From contig JBMNVL010000018.1 in NCBI GenBank assembly GCA_050946775.1, forward strand, positions 1 to 23,034: 23,034 bases of DNA, given 5' to 3'. This stretch comes from UMGS1474 sp050946775. GTDB taxonomy: Bacteria > Bacillota > Clostridia > Oscillospirales > Acutalibacteraceae. Each line of letters starts with the position of its first letter. Positions within the stretch are counted from its first letter, which is position 1. The position numbers and the translations under genes are program-made. Positions 7,313 to 13,800 of this stretch are shown one piece after another. The notes below the pieces were generated by a model, which was given only the letters and a program-made list of their open reading frames with translations, made no database searches and was not told where the DNA came from.

Positions 7313-8989
7313 TCAGAACAGGCCGCTGATAACGCCGTTGGCGTCCACGTCGATGTTCTCCGCGGCCGGCACCCGGGGCAGACCCGGCATGGTCATGATG
7401 TCCCCGGTCAGCACCACCACGAAGCCGGCGCCGGCGCTCAGCCGCACCGATTTGACGGTGATCCGGAAATCCTTGGGCCAGCCCAGCTTCTTGGGATCGT
7501 CCGACAGGGAATACTGGGTCTTGGCGATGCACACCGGCAGGTTGCCGAAGCCCAGCCCCTCCAGCCGCGCCAGTTCCTTGGCCGCCGCTGCGGAATAGTC
7601 GACGCCGTCGGCGCCGTAGATCTCTTTAGCCACCGCCTCGATCTTGGCGGTCAGGGGCATATCGTCGGTGTAGGTCATGTGGAAGCGGTTGGGCTCGTTC
7701 ACCAGCCGCAGCACTTCCTCGGCCAGCTCCAGACCGCCTTCGCCGCCCTTGCCCCACACTTCGGACAAAGCGACGTTGGCGCCCATTTCGGCGCATTTGC
7801 GACGCACCAGTTCCAGTTCGGCCTCGGTATCCTGCGGGAAGCGGTTGATGGCCACCACCGCCGGCAGACCGAATTTGACGGTCATATTCTCAATGTGCTT
7901 GAGCAGGTTGGGCAGGCCCTTTTCGAGGGCTTCGAGATTTTCCTCGCCCAGGGTGCCCTTGGCCGCACCGCCGTGATGCTTGAGCGCCCGCACGGTGGCG
8001 ACGATCACCACCGCGTCGGGCTTGAGCCCGGCCTTGCGGCATTTGATGTCGAGGAATTTTTCGGCGCCCAGATCCCCGCCGAAGCCGGCCTCGGTCACCA
8101 CGATGTCGCCCAGCTTGAGCGCCAGCCGGGTGGCGGCGACGCTGTTGCAGCCGTGGGCGATGTTGGCAAACGGGCCGCCGTGCAGCAGCGCGGGCGTATG
8201 CTCCAGCGTCTGCACCAGATTGGGCTTGATGGCGTCTTTGAGCAGGGCCGCCATGGCGCCCTGCGCCTTGAGCTGGCCCGCCGTGACCGGCTGATCGTCC
8301 CGGGTATAGCCCACCACGATCTTCGACAGCTTGTCCTTGAGATCGGTCAGATCGTTGGCCAGGCACAGGATGGCCATGATCTCGCTGGCGACGGTGATAT
8401 CAAACCCGTCCTCACGCGGCACGCCGTTCATCTTGCCGCCCAGGCCGTCGGTCAGCTGGCGCAGCTGGCGGTCGTTCATATCGACGCACCGCCGCCAGGT
8501 GATCCGGCGGGTATCGATCCCCAGGGCGTTGCCCTGATGGATGTGGTTGTCCAGCATGGCGGCCAGCAGGTTGTTGGCCGCGCCGATGGCGTGCATATCG
8601 CCGGTGAAGTGGAGGTTGATATCCTCCATCGGGATCACCTGGGCGTACCCGCCGCCGGCCGCGCCGCCCTTGATGCCGAAGACCGGCCCGAGCGACGGCT
8701 CGCGCAGCGCCAGCACCACGTTTTTGCCCATTTTGTGCAGGGCGTCGCCCAGTCCCACCGTCGTGGTGGTCTTGCCCTCGCCCGCCGGGGTGGGGGTGAT
8801 GGCGGTGACCAGCACCAGCTTGCCGTCGGGCTTGTCGGCCAGGCGATCCATCACCCGGCGCTCGATCTTGGCCTTGTACCAGCCGTAGAGATCCAGATCC
8901 TCGTTTTGCAGGCCAAGCCCGGCCGCGATCTCGGTGATCGGCTTGGGCTGTACGCTTTGCGCGATTTCAATATCCGAACGAATGGTCAT
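7313..8989 (-). CDS. fhs: Formate--tetrahydrofolate ligase
   Basis: ATP-dependent synthesis of 10-formyl-tetrahydrofolate from formate and THF, feeding purine synthesis, initiator Met-tRNA formylation and, in acetogens, the methyl branch of the Wood-Ljungdahl pathway. The 558-residue length is typical (about 555-560). The P-loop TPAGEGKTTT (67-76) and the signatures REPSLGPVFGIKGGAAGGGY and HFTGDMHAIGAANNLLAA are intact. A GAAGGGGAAG ribosome site precedes the ATG. It lies 33 bp downstream of the transketolase C-terminal subunit and is followed directly by two LCP genes, all on one strand. No other folate gene is nearby, so the window gives no support for acetogenesis. Confidence 0.98.
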   Translation of the reverse strand: MTIRSDIEIAQSVQPKPITEIAAGLGLQNEDLDLYGWYKAKIERRVMDRLADKPDGKLVLVTAITPTPAGEGKTTTTVGLGDALHKMGKNVVLALREPSLGPVFGIKGGAAGGGYAQVIPMEDINLHFTGDMHAIGAANNLLAAMLDNHIHQGNALGIDTRRITWRRCVDMNDRQLRQLTDGLGGKMNGVPREDGFDITVASEIMAILCLANDLTDLKDKLSKIVVGYTRDDQPVTAGQLKAQGAMAALLKDAIKPNLVQTLEHTPALLHGGPFANIAHGCNSVAATRLALKLGDIVVTEAGFGGDLGAEKFLDIKCRKAGLKPDAVVIVATVRALKHHGGAAKGTLGEENLEALEKGLPNLLKHIENMTVKFGLPAVVAINRFPQDTEAELELVRRKCAEMGANVALSEVWGKGGEGGLELAEEVLRLVNEPNRFHMTYTDDMPLTAKIEAVAKEIYGADGVDYSAAAAKELARLEGLGFGNLPVCIAKTQYSLSDDPKKLGWPKDFRITVKSVRLSAGAGFVVVLTGDIMTMPGLPRVPAAENIDVDANGVISGLF

Positions 8990-9022
8990 ATTTTTCTTCC
9001 CCTTCCGCAGTCAAAAACGTCC

Positions 9023-9967
9023 TTATTTACGGGCGACGGCCGCCTTGACCGTCTCCACCACGTTGGCGGCGCACAGGCCGTATTTTTTAAGCAGCTCGAC
9101 CGCTTTGCCGGATTTGCCGAACTCGTCGTTGACGCCGATGCGCACCACCGGCACCGGGACGGTCTCGCAAACCACCTCGGCCACGGCGCTGCCCAGTCCG
9201 CCGATGATATTGTGCTCCTCGGCGGTGACGATCAGCCCGGTCTCCTTCGCCGCACGCACGATGGCGTCGCGGTCGATGGGCTTGATGGTGGCCATATTGA
9301 TCACCCGGGCGCAAACGCCCTCGTTTTTCAGTTGTTCGGCCGCGGCCAGCGCTTCCTGCACCATCAGCCCGGTGGCGATGATCGTCACGTCGGTGCCGTC
9401 GGTCATCTGCACGCTCTTGCCGATCTCAAAGCGGTAATCCGCCGGCATCACCACCGGCACCGCCAGACGGCCGAACCGCAGATAGACCGGGCCGTTCACC
9501 GCCGCGGCGGCCTTGACCGCCTGACGCGCCTCATTATCGTCGGCGGGGTTGAGGATGATCATCCCGGGGATGGTCCGCATCAGCCCGATGTCCTCGCAGC
9601 ACTGGTGGGTGGCGCCGTCCTCGCCGACCGAGATGCCGGCGTGGGTGGCGCCGATCTTGACGTTGAGATGGGGATAGCCGATGGAATTGCGCACCTGCTC
9701 GAAGGCGCGACCCGCCGCGAACATGGCGAAGGAAGAGGCGAAGACGGTTTTGCCCGCCGCCGCCAGACCGGCGGCCACCCCCATCATATTGCTCTCGGCA
9801 ATACCGGCGTCAAAGAACCGGTCGGGATAGGCCTTTTTGAAAGCGCCGGTCTTGGTGGCCGCCGCCAGATCGGCGTCGAGCACCACCACGTCGGGATTTT
9901 CGGCTCCCAGCTCCACCAGCGCGGCTCCATAGGAATCGCGGGTGGCGATTTTTACGATATCCGCCAT
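9023..9967 (-). CDS. Transketolase, C-terminal subunit
   Basis: The second half of a split transketolase (314 residues), carrying the pyrimidine-binding and C-terminal domains. It works with the N-terminal subunit as one thiamine-diphosphate enzyme transferring two-carbon ketol units in the pentose phosphate pathway. Visible motifs are DADLAAATKT (31-40), FFDAGIAESNMMGVAAGLA with the cofactor-activating Glu58, and THAGISVGEDGATHQ (108-121). It starts only 3 bp after the N-terminal subunit's stop, with its ribosome site (GAGGAGGG) inside the end of that gene, so the two subunits are translated in tandem. The split form is normal in Clostridia. It could be confused with DXP synthase, but the size and motifs fit transketolase. 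Confidence 0.96.
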   Translation of the reverse strand: MADIVKIATRDSYGAALVELGAENPDVVVLDADLAAATKTGAFKKAYPDRFFDAGIAESNMMGVAAGLAAAGKTVFASSFAMFAAGRAFEQVRNSIGYPHLNVKIGATHAGISVGEDGATHQCCEDIGLMRTIPGMIILNPADDNEARQAVKAAAAVNGPVYLRFGRLAVPVVMPADYRFEIGKSVQMTDGTDVTIIATGLMVQEALAAAEQLKNEGVCARVINMATIKPIDRDAIVRAAKETGLIVTAEEHNIIGGLGSAVAEVVCETVPVPVVRIGVNDEFGKSGKAVELLKKYGLCAANVVETVKAAVARK

Positions 9968-9970
9968 GAC

Positions 9971-10816
9971 TCAGCCCTCCTCGTATCCGGCCAGCGCCTG
10001 TTTGAGCTCGGCGACCGCCTGCTCGTACTGCTCGGTTTTGGGCGCCGAGCCGTGCCAGCCGACCTGATTTTCCATAAACGACACGCCCTTGCCCTTGACC
10101 GTCTTCTGGATGATGGCGGTGGGTTGGCCCTTGACGGTCTTCGCCTCGTTGAAGGCGGCCTCCAACTGATCAAAGTCGTGGCCGTCGATTTCGATCACAT
10201 GGAAACCGAAGGCGGCGAATTTTTCGGGGATGGGATAGGGCGAGTTGACCTCGTCGACGCTGCCGTCGATCTGCAGGTTGTTGTTGTCGACGACGACGCA
10301 CAGGTTATCCAGCTTTTTGTGGGAGGCGAACATCGCCGCTTCCCAGACCTGGCCTTCCTCGATCTCACCGTCGCCGAGGATGGCGTAGACCCGCCAGTCG
10401 GCGCCGTCCAGCTTGGCGGCCAGCGCCATGCCGACCGCGGCCGACACCCCCTGACCCAGCGATCCGCTGGACATATCCACCCCGGGGATGGTCTTCATAT
10501 CGGGGTGACCCTGCAAAAGCGCGCCCACCTGACGCAGGCTCTTCATTTCCTCCAGCGGGAAATATCCCTTGAGCGCCAGCGCCGCGTACAGCGCCGGAGC
10601 GGTGTGCCCTTTGGAGAGCACCAGCCGGTCACGATCCGCCTTGCGAGGATCGGCGGGGTCCACCCGCATCTCCTGAAAATACAAATACGCCAGGGTATCG
10701 GCGATCGAAAGCGATCCGCCGGGGTGACCGCTCTGGGCGCTGTAAACACCCTCGAGCGCCGCCAGCCGGATCCGCGTCGCCACGGCCGCCAGCTGGTTTT
10801 TGCGTGCCAATTCCAT
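9971..10816 (-). CDS. Transketolase, N-terminal subunit
   Basis: The pyrophosphate-binding half of a split transketolase, 281 residues. Hallmarks are GHPGGSLSIAD (30-40), LSKGHTAPALYAAL (68-80) and the ThDP/magnesium motif GDG (148-150) followed by NNN at 178-180 after the expected ~27-residue spacing. It provides ribose 5-phosphate and erythrose 4-phosphate interconversion and so is the main non-oxidative pentose route where transaldolase or a PPP oxidative branch is missing. The ATG at 10816 has a GAAAGGACGG ribosome site. It is the first gene of the probable five-gene operon (transketolase N and C, fhs, two LCP) read from the promoter at 10879-10907. Confidence 0.97.
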   Translation of the reverse strand: MELARKNQLAAVATRIRLAALEGVYSAQSGHPGGSLSIADTLAYLYFQEMRVDPADPRKADRDRLVLSKGHTAPALYAALALKGYFPLEEMKSLRQVGALLQGHPDMKTIPGVDMSSGSLGQGVSAAVGMALAAKLDGADWRVYAILGDGEIEEGQVWEAAMFASHKKLDNLCVVVDNNNLQIDGSVDEVNSPYPIPEKFAAFGFHVIEIDGHDFDQLEAAFNEAKTVKGQPTAIIQKTVKGKGVSFMENQVGWHGSAPKTEQYEQAVAELKQALAGYEEG

Positions 10817-10878
10817 ACTTACCCGTCCTTTCCCGGTTTTCTGCCGCCGCGCGGGTGCGCGAGAGCAATATTGAATTT

Positions 10879-10907
10879 AGTATACCATACTCTTTCGCAA
10901 AACGCCA
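10879..10907 (-). promoter_or_regulatory. Extended -10 promoter of the transketolase operon
   Basis: On the minus strand TGG-TATACT (10879-10887) is an extended -10 element. The -35 at 17 bp (TGGCGT, 10902-10907) is poor, which is usual when the TGn element is present. The start would lie about 55 nt before the transketolase ATG. Confidence 0.65.
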
Positions 10908-10922
10908 TACGTTCGGCGAAAT

Positions 10923-10964
10923 TTTTCCGTTTGCCGGCAAAAATTTTCCGTTCGCGGCAAAAAA
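10923..10964. repeat. Imperfect 21-bp tandem repeat with palindrome
   Basis: Two adjacent units (10923-10943 and 10944-10964) share TTTTCCGTT...GGCAAAAA with one mismatch and one single-base shift. The first unit contains TTTGCCGGCAAA (10930-10941), a perfect 12-bp palindrome; the second copy is degenerate. It lies between two divergent promoters, just upstream of the transketolase -35. Confidence 0.55.
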
Positions 10965-11096
10965 TCGCGGCGCCGGCCCCTTTCCCCTGTCAAGCGCCAC
11001 AAAAACCGTCTCCCCGGCGGGTGCCGTCAACCGGTTTTTGGATCAAATGGTGCAAATCGGGGCGGCATTTTTGGACGGTTTTCCAAAAGAAAAGGC

Positions 11097-11125
11097 TGGA
11101 CAAACGCCCGTTCGGCTTGTATAAT
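11097..11125 (+). promoter_or_regulatory. Sigma-A promoter of the lipoprotein gene
   Basis: A -35 TGGACA (11097-11102, five of six), a 17-bp spacer and a perfect -10 TATAAT (11120-11125), 44 bp before the lipoprotein ATG. This is a strong vegetative promoter. Confidence 0.9.
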
Positions 11126-11169
11126 ATAAAAATGCACAGTTTCACCGATTCTGAAGGAGGATCCCCATT

Positions 11170-12396
11170 ATGAACTTCAAAAAAGCATTGGCGGTCGTTT
11201 TGGCCGTGATCATGCTGGCCGCGCTGGCGCTGACCGGCTGCTCCACCCCCCGGGTGGCGATGACCGTCGGCGACAAGGAATACGAGACCGCCGACTATCT
11301 GGCGTACATGTTCACCACCTTCAACCAGATGTACAACACCCAGCTGTACTACTACACCTCCTACTACGGCTATACCACCGACCAGCTCTGGTCGCAGACC
11401 TTCCCCTACGGCGAGGGCGACGACAAGGTGGATCTGGAGTTGTCCGAGTATATCAAGAAAACCACCCAGGACACCATCATCCGGCAAAAGGCGCTGGAGG
11501 ATATGATGCAAAAATACGGCATCGAGGTCGACAAGGAAGAGCTGGCCGCCCTGGAAGAGGATCTGGCGAAAATGACCGACAGCCAGTTCATCGACTACGG
11601 CTTTACCGCCGAGCGGTACAAAAAGGCCGCCATCGCCACTTCCCTCAACGAGCATTCGCTGTTCTACGGGCTGTACGACGTGGGCGGCAAGGAAGGGATG
11701 ACCGACGAGCAGGTGCGCTCCTATTTTGACGAGAACTACCTCAGCTACAAGCGGATCGCCATTTCCCTGTCCGGCGCCGACGGCGAGTCTGCGGACGACG
11801 CCGCCAAGGCTGCCGCGAAAAAGCGGCTGGAGGGGTATTTGAAGATCTACAACCAGGACAAAAACTTTGACGCGGCCATCGCCGCCTACAACGCCGATGA
11901 AGCGGCGGCCGCCGCGGCCACCGGCACCGACGAGAACGGCAACACCACCACCTCCACCACCGCGGCTCCCACCACGACCACCACCGGCAACGATACTACT
12001 ACCACCACGACGACCACCACCGCCTCCACCACCGGCACCGGCGAGACCGAAACCCCCACCACGACCACCGACGCCAACCTGCAGAACATCGAGGGCGCTG
12101 ACAAGAACGGGGACGCGGATTTCGTCAAGGCGCTGCGCGAGATCAAAGAGGGCGAGGTCAAGATCGTGGAGTACAAGGCCAACGGCACCACCGACACCAT
12201 GGCGCTGGTGCTGCGGCTGGATCCCGAAAAGGCCAACGGCGCCGATTATTTCACCAACAGCCACGAGAGCGTCATCTACAACGCCCGCTACGAGACGTTT
12301 GACAAGATGGTGCAAAAGGTGATCGACGAGCTGAAGGTGGATATCAACAGCTCCGCCGTCAAGATGTGCGATCCCAAAGAGCTGTTCGCGTCCTGA
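11170..12396 (+). CDS. Foldase-like (SurA_N/PrsA-type) lipoprotein with Thr-rich insertion
   Basis: A 408-residue exported lipoprotein. The signal peptide ends in the lipobox LTGC with lipidated Cys24. The next part (VAMTVGDKEYETADY..., ~28-215) has the VGDxxI/Y-type strand and long amphipathic helices, with predicted coiled regions, seen in the SurA_N/PrsA chaperone half. No parvulin PPIase motif is recognisable, so a catalytic rotamase is not supported. Residues ~244-302 are a low-complexity stretch rich in Thr, Asn and Gly, and a folded segment (~305-405) follows. Likely role is holding or folding secreted proteins at the membrane face, by inference. The ribosome site AAGGAGGAT precedes the ATG; it has its own promoter and terminator, so it is probably monocistronic. 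Confidence 0.85.
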   Translation: MNFKKALAVVLAVIMLAALALTGCSTPRVAMTVGDKEYETADYLAYMFTTFNQMYNTQLYYYTSYYGYTTDQLWSQTFPYGEGDDKVDLELSEYIKKTTQDTIIRQKALEDMMQKYGIEVDKEELAALEEDLAKMTDSQFIDYGFTAERYKKAAIATSLNEHSLFYGLYDVGGKEGMTDEQVRSYFDENYLSYKRIAISLSGADGESADDAAKAAAKKRLEGYLKIYNQDKNFDAAIAAYNADEAAAAAATGTDENGNTTTSTTAAPTTTTTGNDTTTTTTTTTASTTGTGETETPTTTTDANLQNIEGADKNGDADFVKALREIKEGEVKIVEYKANGTTDTMALVLRLDPEKANGADYFTNSHESVIYNARYETFDKMVQKVIDELKVDINSSAVKMCDPKELFAS

Positions 12397-12410
12397 TCCA
12401 TCGCAAACGC

Positions 12411-12441
12411 AAAACGCCCCACGGACGTGGGGCGTTTTTTT
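12411..12441 (+). terminator. Intrinsic terminator after the lipoprotein gene
   Basis: A 10-bp perfect stem (12413-12422 with 12427-12436, GGAC loop) followed by a T-run (12435-12441). It ends only 8 bp before the ribosome site of the phosphatase gene. Confidence 0.9.
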
Positions 12442-12449
12442 GAAAGTCG

Positions 12450-12456
12450 AAAGGAG
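12450..12456 (+). promoter_or_regulatory. Ribosome site deciding the phosphatase start
   Basis: AAAGGAG lies 9 nt before the ATG at 12466. The longer open frame from 12427 would begin inside the terminator stem and is therefore not the gene start. Confidence 0.75.
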
Positions 12457-12465
12457 TGCTTTTCC

Positions 12466-13182
12466 ATGCTGCTGTTTTTCGTGCGCCACGGCGATCCCAT
12501 TTACGATCCCGATTCGCTGACGCCGCTGGGGCGCCGGCAGGCCGAGGCGCTGGCCAAACGACTGGCTCTCTACGGGGTGGATGAGGTGATCGCCTCCCGT
12601 TCGGTGCGCGCCCGGCAGACCGCCGAGCCGACCGCCGAGGTGGCCAAAAAAGACCTGCAAATCGTCGACTGGTGCCGGGAGGACATTGCCTGGGGCGAGT
12701 TCACGGTGGAGATCGAGGGCGGCGGGCGCAACTGGGCGTTCGACACCCCGCGGATGATCCGGCTGTTCAATTCCCCCGAGATCCGGGCATTGGGACAGGA
12801 ATGGTACACCCATCCCGTCTTTGCCGGCACCGCCTTTGAATCCGGCATCAAGCGGATGCGGGCCGAGGTGGACGCCTTTTTGTCCGCCCGCGGCTACGTT
12901 CACGACGCGGCGACGGCGAGTTACCGCCCCGAGGCGCACAACGACAAGCGGGTCGCCCTGTTCGCCCATCAGGGCTTTGGCATGGCCTTTCTCAGCACTC
13001 TGCTGGATATCCCCTATCCCCTGTTTTGCACCCATTTCGACGTGGCGCACAGCGGCTTGACGGTGATCGAACTGCGTCCCCGGGACGGGATGGTGATTCC
13101 CCGGGTGCTGTCGCTGTCCAACGACGCCCACCTTTACCGGGAAGGGCTGCCCACCAAATTCCAAAACCGGATCTATTTTTGA
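12466..13182 (+). CDS. Histidine phosphatase family protein (phosphoglycerate-mutase-like)
   Basis: A 238-residue cytoplasmic member of the histidine phosphatase superfamily. The N-terminal FVRHG gives the phospho-accepting His8 and phosphate-binding Arg7. SRSVRARQTAE (44-54) is the usual second phosphate-contact block, an acidic residue around E78 (WGEF) may be the proton donor, and the second core His is H168 in LFAHQGF. The family covers phosphoglycerate mutases, cobalamin-pathway phosphatases and broad phosphatases; the sequence does not fix the substrate, and the ~70-residue insertion after E78 is unlike a true GpmA. No promoter is evident between the upstream terminator and this gene, so it may be read by read-through. 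It ends 25 bp before a strong bidirectional terminator. Confidence 0.9.
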   Translation: MLLFFVRHGDPIYDPDSLTPLGRRQAEALAKRLALYGVDEVIASRSVRARQTAEPTAEVAKKDLQIVDWCREDIAWGEFTVEIEGGGRNWAFDTPRMIRLFNSPEIRALGQEWYTHPVFAGTAFESGIKRMRAEVDAFLSARGYVHDAATASYRPEAHNDKRVALFAHQGFGMAFLSTLLDIPYPLFCTHFDVAHSGLTVIELRPRDGMVIPRVLSLSNDAHLYREGLPTKFQNRIYF

Positions 13183-13207
13183 TCGTTTCGCCGACGGGTT
13201 TTCGCAT

Positions 13208-13245
13208 AAAACGGCCGCCGCACCGATGGGTGCGGCGGCCGTTTT
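13208..13245. terminator. 17-bp bidirectional terminator
   Basis: Arms 13208-13224 and 13229-13245 pair perfectly around GATG, with AAAA and TTTT as the outer ends, so it can stop transcription both ways. It lies between the convergent phosphatase gene (plus) and the Asn/Gln micropeptide gene (minus) and probably closes the beta-helix operon as well. Confidence 0.88.
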
Positions 13246-13252
13246 GGCGTGT

Positions 13253-13372
13253 TCAGTACCGGTCCTGCCCGTCTTTTTTCTGCTCGGCGTTCTGCTCACG
13301 CTGGTTCTGGTTTTGCTGCTGATTCTGGTTTTGGTTTTGCTGCTGGTTCTTGTTCTGTTTCTTGTTGCTCAT
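13253..13372 (-). CDS. 39-residue Asn/Gln-rich micropeptide, function unknown
   Basis: A short open frame (ATG at 13372, TGA at 13253) encodes a 39-residue peptide: MSNKKQNKN, then about 15 residues that are only Q or N, then a charged tail REQNAEQKKDGQDRY. A good ribosome site (AGGGAGG) lies 10 nt before the ATG and a strong terminator begins 7 bp after the stop, which supports a real gene. It has no signal peptide or membrane segment. Asn/Gln-rich small proteins in Clostridia and Bacilli include gamma-type spore proteins, but the protease-recognition repeats of those are absent. It lies ~100 bp downstream of the three-helix membrane protein on the same strand. It is not a recognised family. 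Confidence 0.65.
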   Translation of the reverse strand: MSNKKQNKNQQQNQNQNQQQNQNQREQNAEQKKDGQDRY

Positions 13373-13411
13373 ATGCGGTCAGCCTCCCTGTCGTTTCGGA
13401 TCGTTGGCGAA

Positions 13412-13429
13412 CAGACGCTTTCGCGTCTG
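13412..13429. other. GAAA-tetraloop hairpin upstream of the micropeptide
   Basis: Seven perfect base pairs (13412-13418 with 13423-13429) close a GAAA tetraloop on the minus strand, 40 bp before the micropeptide start. There is no T-run, so it is not a terminator; it could be a leader structure or a processing or stabilising stem. Confidence 0.4.
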
Positions 13430-13473
13430 CCGTTAGCGTACCCGCCGACGGGCGGATTATGCGCGGCGCGTTT

Positions 13474-13785
13474 TCAAAAAATCAGCAGCACCACGCCCAG
13501 CAGCACCGACAACAGGCTCAACGCGATCCATTGCACCCACTGGTAGCCGAACCAGTCCCGCAAAAACCGGTTTTGCCGTTTGCCGAGGATGACCACCACC
13601 CAAAAGCCCACCGTTCCCGCCAGCACCAGTCCGGCGGCCAGCGGTTTGGGCATGGCAAACAGATGTCCCAGCGTCACCACCGCCAGCAGGGTGGCGATCG
13701 CCTGCCATACCGCGAAAACGAACAGCCATTTGTCCCAAGGCGACCACCGCGCGCGGCGGCCGCTTTCGTGTTTGTACGTCGTCAT
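13474..13785 (-). CDS. Small three-helix membrane protein, function unknown
   Basis: A 103-residue protein with a short basic N-terminus (HESGRRARW) and three hydrophobic helices (~20-43, 48-68, 83-103), the last running to the C-terminus. The loop between helices 2 and 3 is basic (GKRQNRFLRDW). No catalytic motif or known domain is recognised. The ATG at 13785 follows GAGGAGAG and lies only 15 bp after the stop of the 911-residue lipoprotein gene, so it is almost certainly in that operon. A role in export or anchoring of the two beta-helix proteins is conceivable but rests on position only. Confidence 0.75.
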   Translation of the reverse strand: MTTYKHESGRRARWSPWDKWLFVFAVWQAIATLLAVVTLGHLFAMPKPLAAGLVLAGTVGFWVVVILGKRQNRFLRDWFGYQWVQWIALSLLSVLLGVVLLIF

Positions 13786-13800
13786 ATCGTTCTCTCCTCA

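Larger units (their letters stand above)
10817..11169. other. Divergent intergenic region (353 bp)
   Basis: This gap holds the minus-strand transketolase promoter (10879-10907), an imperfect 21-bp tandem repeat containing a 12-bp palindrome (10923-10964), the plus-strand lipoprotein promoter (11097-11125) and its ribosome site. No convincing small gene or RNA structure was seen in the remaining ~130 bp. Confidence 0.7.

Noticed and set aside
7679..11173. Open frame of about 1160 codons opposite fhs and transketolase
   Set aside because: It covers three certain genes and an intergenic promoter region on the other strand, and its composition is non-protein-like.
11930..12070. ACC-rich run considered as a CRISPR-like or satellite array
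   Set aside because: It has no regular repeat-spacer period and stays in frame as a Thr-rich protein segment.
11867..12322. Pro/Thr/Arg-rich frame inside the lipoprotein gene
   Set aside because: A frame-shifted reading of the ACC-rich repeat; the lipoprotein frame has a signal peptide, ribosome site and promoter.
10990..13299. Open frame of about 770 codons opposite the lipoprotein and phosphatase
   Set aside because: A Gly/Val-rich shadow of the Thr-coding repeats and neighbouring genes; no ribosome site.
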